64,000 bases of DNA, from NCBI GenBank assembly GCA_947561715.1, contig OX387198.1, positions 14,880,001 to 14,944,000 of the forward strand, written 5' to 3'. The notes beneath the pieces are model-generated. The model ran no database searches, had not been told where the DNA came from, and was given only the letters and a program-made list of their open reading frames with translations. Source of the DNA: Ascidia mentula. Its lineage: Eukaryota; Chordata; Ascidiacea; Phlebobranchia; Ascidiidae. Below are positions 44,808-57,500 of this stretch, piece after piece; positions within the stretch are counted from its first letter, which is position 1; every line of letters begins with the position of its first letter. Made by a program: the position numbers and the translations under genes.

Positions 44808-47800
44808 TCAGTGTGAAGTGTTTGAGGTACTTGTGATGGCGACTTCAATGCCATGTGACTGCAGCATCTGACGTAGGATCGCGTTCTCTTGCTTTTTATC
44901 CTCAAGCTTCAAAACAACAAAAGTTTTTTTTGCAAAAAATTGTTTTAAAAAATTGTTTTTCACTTTTTTTCACACCCCTATACAGTTTTGCCTACAGGTT
45001 TTCATTTGTTTCAGTGCGTTGAGATTGGTTGAAGAAACTATCGAAAGGTTTGCCAAGATTAATTTTATATTATGAGGATTACAGGCTTCGCAGCTCAGGC
45101 ATTGCAGCCTAGCTGGATCAGGCACTTTTTGCCTACAAGTCGGAGCGAAATCTGAAAAATCAAGCACCCAGTGAGGTTTGAACTTATGACCCTGGGCTAA
45201 CCAGACCCAACGCCCTACCAGTGTTGTTGTTGAACTTGTAAACTAATTGTTTGCATATTAACACATAACATAGGTATCTGCGCATCAGGACTAGTTTTCA
45301 AGGGCACGAAGTAAAATACAAGGATTTGAATTTTAAAGAATACAAAAAGGCTAACAGTTGAGCAGGTAAATTGATATACCTGCATTCTTAACACCTCATG
45401 ATCGAGCTGTATCCTTTCCAAATCCTTTAAATTATCTGCATATCTTTGATTTGTGGTCTGAAGGTCAAGGATGTAATCACAAGTTTTGGCAAGAATTCCA
45501 CCCTTGCTCTGATGTCAGAAAACAGTGTTATAAGTTACATATAAAACAGTGTATAAAACAGCACAGAAAATTTTTAATTTTTATACGAGAAGTTTTTTTC
45601 AATAAATTGGAGTACTATAGTTTCAAGAGCACCGAAATTTCGGTTTTCTAAATTTATTCGGCTGAAACTAAGACTTCTACAATTTTGCAGATTTAATCAA
45701 CCGAAACCGAATGTTTTTTATACTACATGTGTCGCTGATATGCATAAAACTGTACGTAAGCTACATTATGTTCCTATTCCAACTTTTGCCATTGCCAAAT
45801 ATTTAATTTCAGCCAGATAAAAAAAATATTGTTTCGGTGCACCACTACTATCAGTTACCTAGCTATTCTCAAGGTCATCATCAATGACTGAATCAAAAAA
45901 GTAAAAGTGTATATAGCGGGCGAAAGCGAGCCACAAGAACAATGGTAAAGAGCCACTGTTTATAATCACTGGTCTATATATAAATCAGAATGTAGTTTTG
46001 GAGTAAATTTTTACCTGTCCCTGTTTTGTGTGATCCGATGCACAATCAGGAACAAGTTTTGATAACTTTGTTATCCAATTGTTAATTTTGTCCCTTCTTC
46101 GCCTTTCCACTATTGAAAACAATATTTAAGTTAAACTTTTGATTCAGCAAAAACCACAGAAGTCTCTATGTGAACCTTCATTGTGTTGGACCCTCCTGGT
46201 TGTGTCTCGGACAACAACTCCACGATTTGAATCCAGTTTTCTGTGCACATGGGGTGGAATTACTGACTGTATGTTTTTTAATTTATTTTTATCAACAACA
46301 CTTTTTTCTAGAAATTATAGCAAACCAGATGTTTATAGTGATTAGTAAATAAAAACTGGATCAAAAAACCAAAGGCCCCTGGCAGGCTGTCGATCGCACA
46401 CCGTATCAATAATAATGTATTAAAATCCCAACACAGCGATCTTTAGACAGCTCAGATCGATTTATTGAGAATCCAGATGTTTATAGAATACATAATTTAT
46501 TTGACATTAAAATTTTAATATTTTCTGAAATCACATGTGGATTTATTTTGACACAAAACAAAAAAGTTTCTTTAATTGTGAAAGTGGTGCGTCAAAAATT
46601 CAAAACAAATGTATGACTTACTGTACAAAGTTTCTTGGGGCCAACGATCTTGATCCTTGGCTGGTTTGAAGTACATCCTGGGGTGACATCATCACATAGA
46701 ATTGACCTTTGCAATAAAATGTTTTGTTACTTTTCCATTAATGGTAAAGCCACAAGTTTACAGTAAGTTTCACAAACATTCGAAAGCGAAAGTTTTTTAG
46801 ATTTTCAGATTGATGATGACACAAAATGTTTTTGAGTGGAAAATTCAAATCAATATTTGTCTTGTTATCTTAACAGGCAGTCAAACACACAGGTTTCAAT
46901 TTTAACACTTTCTAGACCATTTAGTTAGCAGAAATTCTAAATTTGAACAAGCCCAAAAGGAAGTTTGTATCAAGTGGAAATCATATTGGGCAATTTGTTT
47001 CAGAAAATATTTATGCCTGCTGTGACAGCAATTTGGCAAAAGTTGGCAATATCGCAGACAATATATGTGTGTGTGTACAAACTTAATAATCAGTTTTTCG
47101 ACTCACATAACAGGAATTTTGTGAAAATTAGTTTTAAGGGAGTTATGTTACAATTATACCAAATATGTTATCAATTACAATTGTCAGGAAGTACCAGCAT
47201 ATGTATGTTCAGGAAATATTCAGTAGCTCTGAGAAACACCCAATTTACTGTTATTCAGTTGTTTTGCAAAACCAGCCTAAATTTTTGTGTAAAAAGATTG
47301 AATAAAGTTATACAACAATTCAGTGGCTGTTCCAAACCTCCAGGGACATTTTGTTGATCTGCATTGTCACCAGTCTGAGTCAGGTCTGGACTGTCACTGG
47401 GATTGGATCCTGCTGAAGGAAAGTATGCGAACTTTGCACCCTGTCCATCTGACATTGTGTTGGTTGTCGTGCCATCCGACTCATTGTTAAAAGGATTGCT
47501 GACCAGCGCAACCTGCTAAAAAAATTACTTGATACAGTACATGTGAAATTTTTGAAGCGTAATCACTTTACCAGCGGTTTCAACAAACGTATAGTGTATT
47601 ACAGCACAAGTTTGATCAGAGTTTGACCACATATTGTTCATGATAAACAAACAAAAGGTCATTGTTAGTTTGGTGACAAACCCATATATACATCACAGAT
47701 TCCAAGCACAGCAAAATAAAATTTATTGTGTAAACAGTAGGGATGTGCCAGGGCGAACCCGAACCCAAATGTATTTGCCGAATATCAGCAGATTTCATAT

Positions 47801-50221
47801 TCGTGCGAACCCAAATAACACGCAAGATTCATATGCGAATATTCATTAGAGTGTAAACGGTTGTGTGATAAACTAACTAAGGTTCAGTGCTTTTTCGATT
47901 AATCAACAATGGGAGCATAGCACTATGAGTACAAGTGTAGTCGTTTTTGCTATTGTTTAATCACCATGGATGTACAAAAGGTAACGAAAATAGCGTTTCT
48001 CTTGCAGCACAATGCTTTTCGTCTAACACCGTATCTTAGAGTGGTAAAACAATGACAGTGAAACAATCGTTCGTCAAGGAACATAGGCGTAATCTATTGG
48101 TCATGTCTTACTTACACACGAATATATTTGGGTTCAGGCGAACAATGTTTTCTATTTATTTGGGTTCGCACGAACCCGAATCTTTGTCCATCTGGCACAT
48201 CCCCAGTAAACAGTGATGCCCAGAAATTGCCAGATAACATACACTTTAAATCCACTTCATTACAGATTTATTATGTCTTGGGTGCAGCGAAATGTGTATA
48301 TTGTTTGATGCACCCTTAATGAACTCATGCTTAGCATTGGCTATATATAATCTGTTGTGGAGCATATCTTATAATAGACATACCTGTTGACCTCCACTGC
48401 TAGCTCCAGCCTGTCCTGGCGACAGAATGCTTTGTATTCCATTGGTGGTTACAATACTTAATGTTGCTTGCTGATTATCATCGTTGCCCCCAACTTGCAC
48501 TACTCTGTATGTCACCTTTTGAAACACAACAATTTATGATATGGAACACTGGGATAAATTTAAAAAAAAGAAGAATTGGTCGCTACTTGTGACTTCATAC
48601 AGGCAGAGGCAGAAATACATAATAATTAGACAGGCATATATGATGTAGCAAAGTGCATTATTTAAAAAGTTGTATATATGCTCTATTTATGATTTATCCT
48701 CAGATATAGATTTGAACACTGAAAAAAACATTATCCCAGCCATATTGTGAAGTAAAATCTTTTGCATGCAAGATACACAACTTAAAGAATGCTGAACAAG
48801 AAATTTGCAATAGAGTTACTTAAGCCGAACAATAATATTTTGTTTCACCTGGCCATTGTCTCCTGAGCGAAATTGATATGTTTGTATTCCTGATTGTTGC
48901 ACGTCGCCAGTCATCGGGGATTGATCGTCCGAACCAAGCGCTTCACTCACATTCACATCTGTTTGTAAATAAGGTCATAACATTTACACTTACTGAATAC
49001 ACCATTTCTAAATCCATTAATTTTACAAAAAGGTTAATTCTGTAGCTGGCAAGTTCGTCTCAATGAGTCAATAGACATACACACTAATACCAAACCTACT
49101 TTTTAAAAATTGGCTTTATTAGCTGGTCACAGTCTGACAAAAATGCTCGGAAAGTCACACCCAAACCATGGGACACAATTTGATGGCCACTAGTTTGTAC
49201 TAAGGATGCACCAAAAGTTTGATTTGCTGAATTTGTTTGGCCGAAACTCAGTTTCGTCCAACTATTTTTGCAAAATTCATCCGAAACCGAAACTTTTTTA
49301 TTGCATACAATGATGACACACAAACTTTATTATACATTAGAATCATTGTTAAAACTGTATAAATGTGTTCATTTTATTTGTTTATTGTCACAGAAATGAT
49401 GAAAATCAACTTTACGCAGTTGGTACAGCAGTAAGGGTTAGTCTTTAAGTGCCAGTAAAATGAAGTAGGATAGGATTAGATCCAATTCAGCACACGATTT
49501 GTTTAAATTTATTGCAGTTAAAAAGATGGATACCAAAATTCATTTCGGTTTATTCAGTCGAATTAATTCGGCAACTTTTGCTGAATATTTGGTTCAAACA
49601 AATAAAAAAATTACTGTTTTGGTGCATCACTAGTTTGTACTACCTCCAACTCTCTTGGATTGTAAGTTTGCAGAAAACATGAGAGTTTCTTGCAACTTTC
49701 AGTTATTAATTTAATTAAAATCAGTAAAACATTTATAGTAAATTACTAACCGCGCATCAGATCCCCAGATTCCTCATCATCGAGACTCTCTCTGTGTTTA
49801 TCACTAGAAACATGACAAACTAAATACATTATTTTGTAATTTATAGTAATTGTATAGGTACATAAACAGTATAAAATAGAAACAAAATCGGTTTGGTAAA
49901 GCTTATCAACCAACTAGGGTGTCGAAATGTATTTGTATAGTGTCAAAAATAAAAAGTAACAGATAGTAATTTACTATTGCTTAATTTGTAGGTATGATAA
50001 TGTATTTCATACATGATTTTCTGTACTGTTTAAAACAAAGACCTTCGGTAGAAATGGTTACATTACTTCCTCAATCCACTAATGTCTTGTTAAATCCCGC
50101 ATAGTTACCCAAGCTGTGTTGCGTGTGATTTAGACAACGTAATAGCACACACTGTGACAAAAAGTATTGACAAAACAAATTTTTACCTGTTTTCGAGTGC
50201 TTGGTCCAACGAAATGTCCAT
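44808..50221 (-). CDS. USF: Upstream stimulatory factor (bHLH-leucine zipper)
   Basis: Ten exons join in phase to 325 aa (human USF1 310): 50187-50221, 49751-49803, 48849-48958, 48384-48515, 47338-47512, 46622-46706, 46176-46240, 46015-46109, 45380-45508, 44808-44906. The N-terminal part carries TYQFRSGDNGQVTYRVVQVG, like USF1 VFRTENGGQVMYRVIQV. The USF-specific region reads GQFYVMMSPQDVLQ. The basic region RRVQHNEVERRRRDKINNWI keeps the His-Glu-Arg residues that read CACGTG. Helix 2 is SKGGILAKTCDYILDLQ, and the zipper runs to QSHGIEVAITSTS. USF dimers activate glycolytic, lipogenic and stress genes. Vertebrates have USF1 and USF2; I cannot assign one. The introns hold three MITEs and a SINE. 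Confidence 0.95.
45075..45225 (-). repeat. tRNA-derived SINE in last USF intron
   Basis: Related to 15695-15830: ctgaaaaatcaag, gtgaggtttgaac and the caggcttcgcagc head are shared. On the minus strand the B-box-like gttcaaacctcac is present. Confidence 0.6.
45619..45848. mobile_element. hAT-like MITE in USF intron
   Basis: Ends agcaccgaaatttcgg and gtttcggtgcaccacta are inverted copies of the gcaccgaaa type. Flanks ctatagtt / ctatcagt look like a worn 8-bp duplication. Confidence 0.55.
47738..48205. mobile_element. hAT-like MITE in USF intron with exact target duplication
   Basis: Terminal inverted repeats tagggatgtgccag / ctggcacatcccca and a perfect gtaaacag duplication (47730-47737, 48206-48213). 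Internal repeats of ttcgcacgaaccc type occur near both ends. Confidence 0.9.
49201..49632. mobile_element. hAT-like MITE in USF intron with exact target duplication
   Basis: Terminal inverted repeats taaggatgcaccaaaa / ttttggtgcatcacta and a perfect gtttgtac duplication (49193-49200, 49633-49640). Confidence 0.9.
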
Positions 50222-50811
50222 TGCAGCACCTCGCGGCATTTAAATTCCACGCACCAAATCACGAGTTTAAGTCACGGGAACAAACAAGATCATGTGATGT
50301 CCCACCATTTCTCGAACAAGAATTCGTCCCTTTATATTCATCCGCCACATTATCCGCCTTTTCTTCATCGACTTTCTTCCATTTAAAATAAACTAATTTG
50401 TCATATTAAACGAAAATCCAACAATAAAATACCTGTTCTTGTAAAAAACTTTGGTATTAATAAAAGTTTAAACGGAAACACATTGTGTCTAATTAAGCAA
50501 AAAATATTTATTTGATCGTAAATAGGCCCTCTCTGTCTAAACTTTGTCAAAAGTAGGAATTTATACTGTGGTTGTGATAAATTTGAAGCATTGATTATAG
50601 GAATAGGAATAATAATTCCTTTTTATCGTTTCGGTCCCACAACCGTTTGTTAATTTTGAAATGTTTGTTTGTTGGCGATTATTATGATATCGATGGACAT
50701 TTTGCAACACGTTTGTAAAATTACCAACTTTTTCTAACAAATTCGCTTTTGGTGGAATGGCTTTGATCATTTTTATGATGTAACAAAAATAAATAAACAA
50801 AAGTGGAAAAC
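50222..50811. other. USF upstream region
   Basis: Holds the USF promoter or leader acceptor; no conserved frame seen. Confidence 0.4.
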
Positions 50812-50883
50812 TGCGTCGACCGGGAGTCGAACCCGGAACTAGTGCTTGGAAGGCACCAATGCTAACCGTTACACCATCGACGC
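50812..50883 (-). tRNA. tRNA-Gly (anticodon TCC)
   Basis: On the minus strand a 72-nt cloverleaf. The acceptor stem is GCGTCGA/TCGACGC with discriminator A. The D arm holds the A box TGGTGTAACGGTTAG, the anticodon loop is CCTTCCAA with TCC, and the T arm holds the B box GGGTTCGACTCCC. A Pol III stop (TTTT) lies just downstream (50807-50810). No intron. It reads GGA codons. Confidence 0.96.
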
Positions 50884-52700
50884 GTGCCGGTGATTTACGA
50901 TGTTTTTCGACTGAATTTGGAAGAAAAAAGCATTTCAGGTCAACGGAGTTACAGTGACGTAGTACGGGATGTTACTTACAGAGGTGTCAATTGCTATAAA
51001 TTAATATATCTGGACATGACCGGGATTTTAGTGTTTAAATCTGTAGAGCTTATAATATCCGAGATTTTTCTGACCTTTATAAACAGTGGTGGAATTCAAA
51101 TATTTTAGCATCCGGTTCTCTCACTAGCAGCATGCCATGGTAAGCGCGGGAATACATTACGCGAAGTGAAACACGTACCTATATATACGATTGTTAACAA
51201 CCGGAACAACCGGTTCGCATTGGTCAATAAATTACAAGAACCGGTTCGCACGAAACGTTGCGATCCTGTTGAATCCCTCCACTGCCCTTAAGAAAATTTC
51301 ATGCGTAGGGGTCCGCATACATTATCATTTTGTTAAAGGAGTTTGTGACTACAAAATGGTTGGGAACCACTTCCACAAGGCAAATAAGGGATTTGGATGT
51401 TATTAGAAGTTGTACCATGACAAATGTACTTTGGCCGCAAAAATTGGTCGACGTGACACTAATTTGTCAGAGATGCCTAATCAGATATATTTGGTACCCT
51501 ATTGTAATTTTTTTGGAATATGCTTTCCTTTTGCGCCATCATCAACTGATGGGTGAAGTAAACGCAGTCCAAAATGGGTCATTTACGTGTTGTGAGGTTC
51601 AAAGAAACATATTAAAAGGTGTAAAAAGGAAGTCTTACCATGAACCAGCAACTTTGGACAATCAACTATTCAAAACGTTTAAAAGATTCGTTATAGGAAA
51701 AAGGCGTTCGATTGAGATTGTAGCAACACGCATGTTTTCCTACATAGCCTTAGTCTTCACACATTTGGAACACAGACAGACCGAAGGCTGCAGAAGGTGT
51801 TAGGCTTTCCGGCAGAAATCGCACAGCCTTCTGGCATCCGGCTCGACGGCAGACGTTTTTCTTCATTTGTAACTTGTTAAATACCCGTTCGCACTTTTCT
51901 CTCTCTTAATTCGTTGTTAGGATTCGTTGTCATAATTCGCTTTCATTATTCTCTGTCATTAACTTTGCCTCCCAACTATAGTCTCGGTCATTTAACTAAC
52001 AACTGGCACGCGGTAGAAGTTACTCGCTCTGTCACTAACGCGCTTGAAACAAATTAAACTTTAAGCCACCTGGTATTGCAATCGTGTCTTTCAATTAATA
52101 AAAAAGTCTGCCACGGAGTCGAACTTAGTAACCTATACAGCAAGAACACGCAAGCAGACTTTAGATTCAGCAAAGCAGCGACTGGGAAATCATATTGGTA
52201 CGCAGCAAGATCGATCCAGAAATATTTTCGAAAAACATCGACGTGTTGTTGTAAGTTATACACCAAAACGGTACTGAGGAGACCTCTAAGTTGTAACAGT
52301 GGTGATGTCTGCAGGACACTATACAAAAGTTGACATGGTGCACACAAGTTGTTTATTGGGGTGCAAAAACAATTCTAGAAATTGCACAAAACAAACACAT
52401 ATAATTGTTCTACAATAAACGCCACAATGAAGAAAGGCACCAAGAGTTGACTGTTTTTTTTTGCGTGCACGATTAAATATGCGCACAGACGGTACAAAAT
52501 GCAAGAATGCCAAGGGTTCAACAGTGATTTCTAATCATCTGGCTACCACATAAAATAAATGTAACTTTTCAGTACCCTGTTAATTGCATAAAGTGGCAAG
52601 TTCATTGGGTACAGGCGTGACAGTGGTAAATTATGACACACTGTGTTTCTGGTAATATTGTAACTGTGCTTAGTACAACAAATAGGTAAATTATAAACTG
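50884..52700. other. Intergenic region with repeat debris
   Basis: Around 51075-51260 there are repeated ccggttc/gaaccgg motifs and an acagtggtggaattcaaa end, which suggest a hAT remnant. A 157-codon frame at 51330-51803 has no recognisable domain. AATAAA (minus) at 52704-52709 may end GNPNAT1. Confidence 0.4.
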
Positions 52701-52910
52701 CATTTTATTATGTGCTATTGGGGAATTGGGTGCACGAAAAGGTATAAAAAAGCAAAATACTTAATTGCTGCATGTTAGTTAATTTCTAAACCTGTTGTAA
52801 TTCTAACACAATGTAACTGATCATACACATTTAATGCATTCTATATTTTCTAACTATTCATGCAAAACAGCAAATTATCTAGTTACTAAAAATAAAATAA
52901 TATTGTATTT

Positions 52911-54201
52911 TTAATCGCGAAAACGAAGCTGCATAAACTTTTCAGGGTCTTCCTTGTAATTATAAACTCCATAAAAAGATATGTTTTCCTCTTTGCATTC
53001 AAGTGTAGTTTTGTAACATGTCAGTTTTTTGCTAAGGGCGGTGATAAGGCCAAGAATGCTGCAAAACAACAGATAATTAGGTCACATTTTACAAAGAAAA
53101 GGATAATGCAATGAATATGTAGAGAAATATTGAGTTCAGAACCATTGAAATGTGACTAATGACATCACCAGGGAAAGTTTTGCATGATGAATTACAACTT
53201 TAATGGTTATTATAAATGTACCCAAAAACAGAGAAAGGACATTCTGTTGCTCACCAATATGCCATAGGAAAAATACCAAAAATTTAAAAGAAGAAACAGT
53301 TAACAGTACAGACACGTTTGAAGAAATACTTACATCTTGCCAAACTTTCTTCCACGATATTGGCTGTCAATAACAACTTCTTCCACTCGACCCCTCTGCA
53401 AACACAAAATTTTAGAATAGGTTTTATAACAGACACTTATTTTTCAGTGCACTTATCTTGCAAATAGAAATACAAAAACATTAACGTTATTTAGTAATTT
53501 TTGCTGATTTAATAGAGAAAAAAAACAGGCTTAGTGTTTTGCATTAAAACAAAAAGGCTTGTGCCAGTTTAAGTAGACATACCAAAGCACAAGAGTGAAT
53601 AAATTTTTGTTCTACTTCCAGAGTTCCTGTGCCAACAATTTTTCCCCGACCTCCATCAGCTTCTGTATCTTCAACCACTAGACTGTAGTAACCTCCAGCT
53701 CCTTTCATTCCATTAAATCGGTCTAAATGCATTTTTAATGCAATTAGTCAAAGCAAATTTTATAATCTATATGGTACCAATTTACAAACCTAAAAAATCT
53801 TGCTTTGAAACTTCACCTAGCTTTGTGAGCTGAGCCAACACATCAGTAAAACCTAGAAATACAATTAAGGCAACATTTAACACATAAACCCAAACATTTA
53901 GTTTTTGGAAAGAGCTTAACATATGTTTGTTCAATTGTGCATGGCTAGTGATTAATTTTAAAGTTGAAAAAAACAGGATTTAAAACAACCGTAATAAATT
54001 AACCATAACAAAGCATTAGAAAAATTAAACCACACCTTTATCAAAGTCATCGGTTGATAAAGGCCGAATAACAATTCCTTCTTCGGGTTTTGTTGGTGAC
54101 AAGCCATCTACCTCGAATTTTAGTCCATAATCTGACAAATCCAAGTCATCCAAGAGTTTCGCATCGAACATATACACAGGAGAATCTCCTTCTTTTGTCA
54201 T
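52911..54201 (-). CDS. GNPNAT1: Glucosamine 6-phosphate N-acetyltransferase
   Basis: Exons 54036-54201, 53790-53852, 53583-53722, 53334-53395 and 52911-53058 join in phase to 192 aa (human 184). GNAT-fold landmarks are EEGIVIRPLSTDDFDKG, GFTDVLAQLTKLGEV, IVGTGTLEVEQKFIHSCAL (beta-4), the acetyl-CoA loop RGRVEEVVIDSQYRGRKFGK and the end TCYKTTLECKEENISFY. The enzyme makes GlcNAc-6-phosphate from glucosamine-6-phosphate and acetyl-CoA, on the way to UDP-GlcNAc. It is transcribed divergently from GNPTAB, with 365 bp between the two start codons. Confidence 0.96.
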
Positions 54202-54566
54202 ATTGTTTATAGTTGAAAAATTTTGTTAGTGGAATAGAATTTACCAAGTTGCAACGTGGAGATTTTGCATTTAATAAATTAACTAACACTGAAATTTCAC
54301 ATGAGCGGAAGAAGGGAAACCCCCATTTAAAAATATTGTGCAAATTTATGATTTTTATAGTTTCAATAATTTTAAAGTACACGTTTCAATGAACTTTATC
54401 TCGTAGGATTAACTTTTTGAATCATACGAAACTAGGCGTAAACACAAGCAGTAGATTCTTGTAATCGTATATTATATTTCGTTGCCGTTTTAAGACAACG
54501 CTTGTTAAACATGCATTGTTTATGAACGTTTTGCAGAAAAAATTCGCGGAGTTCGCAGATGGAATA
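54202..54566. promoter_or_regulatory. Presumed bidirectional promoter of GNPNAT1 and GNPTAB
   Basis: Only 365 bp separate the two ATGs. No TATA box is obvious. On the plus side an acceptor-like cgttttgcag at about 54535 could receive a spliced leader for GNPTAB; translation from ATG 54567 aligns with the family start. Confidence 0.5.
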
Positions 54567-57500
54567 ATGCTAAAGAGTGCAGTTTGTAAACTGATACAAC
54601 GGCAAACCTACACGTGTTTGTCCCACAAATATGGAATATATTTTGCATACACCGGCGTGGTGGTGGTTCTCTATTCCATGTTCCACTTTGGCGAGGTAGC
54701 CTATATTATTTTGTAGATTGGCTTCTTTATAGCAAGACTTCTAAATTAGTACTTGCTGTTTGGTTCTTACTTGTCTCTGTTTTGCCTATTTCCCATAAAG
54801 ATTGCAAATTTCCTCGGGTTTTTATGTGGGCTAGCTTTGCAACTTTCTGCTTATGCAAAGATTGCACAACAAATCTCGCTTTTTTATTTCAGGAACTGCT
54901 TGAGTGGAGTCATCATAAATACAATGTCACCTTCAGTATTTACCATGACAACATTGCTTCCCGGTCATTCCAGGACAGACTTTGCAGCCATCTTCCAATT
55001 GATGTTGTCTACACATGGGTAAACGGATCTGATCCAGAACTGATTGCGCAACTAAACAGTTTGAAGCTTGATATTGGCTTTAACAGTTCAAAACACAAAT
55101 CAAATAAAACTGATTTCAGTTGCAAGTTAAAAAACTGCATGCAACTTCCTTTGCTAATTATTGAATCACATTCAAATAAGGATTTCAATGCCAACAATGA
55201 GAATGTGGTCTCTACTTTTGATATTCATGTTGCAAAAGATGTTGTTGGTACAGATGCAATGAACGCCACAGTTATAAGGTAAAATCTTTTTTTTCATAAA
55301 TATAAAAATAAACTCTTGACCAATAAATACATAAGTGGACAGCTGTAAATGATATGCTACACATGTGTGTACAGGTACAAAGAACTGAAGGATGCAAAGT
55401 CAGCTTACTCCACCAATCACTCAAATTTCTTGTTTTTTGTGACAACTGACAATACTGCCCCGTATTCGATGAAACTAGAAAAATCTCTAATCCTTGAATC
55501 AATACCGGACAAGGTGAAAACCAAAGAAGATTTGCAAACCAAGCTGCCACAAGCATTGAAAGAGAAAATGGACTGGATGTACCTGGACAGTGGAAAAAAC
55601 CTGGCCTTTTTGTGGTTACAAGGTAACTACATAAAGATTAAGAACTGTACAAGCACTTGATTTAAGACGGGATCAACTTTTCCTAAATATCTATATATTG
55701 CCGGGATAAGTGGCTGATCCAGCTTGGCTGCAATGCCTTGGCTGCGAAGCCTGTGAACCTTTTGTCACAAATATATATTGTATATACACTTTTTTATTAG
55801 GGCAAGCAAATGTAAATAGTCACAGTAATGTTTGAGAACGTCAATAGAGAACACATACTTTGTGGATGTAGTAGAGGAATAACTCAAAATATTCCACAGA
55901 TTCCTCGCATGTTAATGAACTAATTAATGACAAAAGCAACTCCAGCATTAAAGATGGTTTCAAAATCGAGGAGGAAAAAGTGAAAGTGATGGAATGTTAC
56001 ATGGTCGGAATCACTGATGCTTCTACCGGGGAAGATGAGATTTCAAGAAGTCGCTTTGAAGACAATGAAGAATTAAGGTTTCATTCAAAAATAATTTGTG
56101 TGACAGAAAATGTTTTTTTCGCTTTTTTATGGTTAAGTGAATATAAGGCATTTTTTTTGTTAGCTTCTCTTCAACCACTGTTGGTTAAAAGATGTTCTGT
56201 CCCTTCTTATCAGTTCTGAGTATATGTGTGTTTTTATTTTATTTTCTATCTTGATGGGAAAAATTACGATTGAATATGCAAAGTTTTCAAAAGAATGTTA
56301 GTTGGGTAGTGCATAGGCGTCGATTTTTTAATGTTTTGTAAAATATTAAGGATGACCTTTCCAGGTTTTAAAAACAAAAAAAAAACATTTTGTCAGTCGT
56401 ATCGTCTTAAACATAGGCAAACGACGCAAATTCCGTTCCGTTTCGTGTCACTTTGTTTTTACACCGAACCATGTTGTTGTACATATTTTTTTCACTTGGT
56501 CTATTGCAGATTTGGTAATTATGAAGTGACAAACAAATCTACCATTATGCTAGAACAACTGCTGCGTTAAGTAATAATCCGTGAGACACTTGTGTTTGTC
56601 ATGATTGTGACAGTGAAATACAGGTCTTTTACTTAACGCAAAAATGTGGATTTTCTGACAATAAATTTTAATTTAAACGTAATCCAAGGTTGACAATACA
56701 CACTTTGTCACCCCTGTTTGTTTGTGAGGGGTGACAGGTCGACCCTAAATCAACGCCTATGGGGTAGTAACCAAATGCTTAATAAGGTCCATTAGATGTC
56801 CCATTGCAATGATTTGTTCCTGAGGTTTTTGTTCCTGATGTGATGATATTATTTTTTCAGATACTCTTTGAGGTCAGTGGAAAAGCATGCACCTTGGGTA
56901 CGTCACATATATCTTGTTACAAATGGACAGATCCCTTACTGGTTAAATCTTGACTCCAAGCGAATTACAGTGGTAAGTCAAAGTATGAAAAAGTGTTCAC
57001 CTGTCTCTGTTTCTGACATATTTGCAAGATTCTTCAGCAATCAAGAATACCTTTAACATATATATTTCTAAAATTAATTATCTAAGCTAACATTTTGTTA
57101 TACTGCTATTTTGCTGCCAGGCCTCCCAAATTATCAAAATCGTTCTTCGTGCCAGAAGAACGATTTTGATTAATTAACATTTTGTTCTTAAACCTTGTAT
57201 GCCCTGTATTTCTTCAGCAAATATTTAGTTTCAACATTTTATGTTTAAACAGGTGACACATGAGGAAATCTTCATTAACCAAAGCCACCTCCCAACTTTT
57301 AGTTCCCCGGCAATCGAGGCTCACATTCACCGCATTCCAGGGCTTGCTGAGCGATTCATTTATTTCAACGATGATGTTATGTTTGGAAAAGAGGTTTGCT
57401 AATAAATAACAGAAGTGTATATTAAAGAAATAGAGTCAATAATGATATAATATGTGAGATATGTGTGTATGACATTAGTAGTCTGGCCCTGTGATTTTTT

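Noticed and set aside
51330..51803. 157-aa plus-strand frame
   Set aside because: No family resemblance, low-complexity composition, repeat-like surroundings; not supported as a gene.
55710..55765. SINE-like cttggctgcaatgccttgg block in GNPTAB intron 3
   Set aside because: Only a short head region is present, too little to bound an element.
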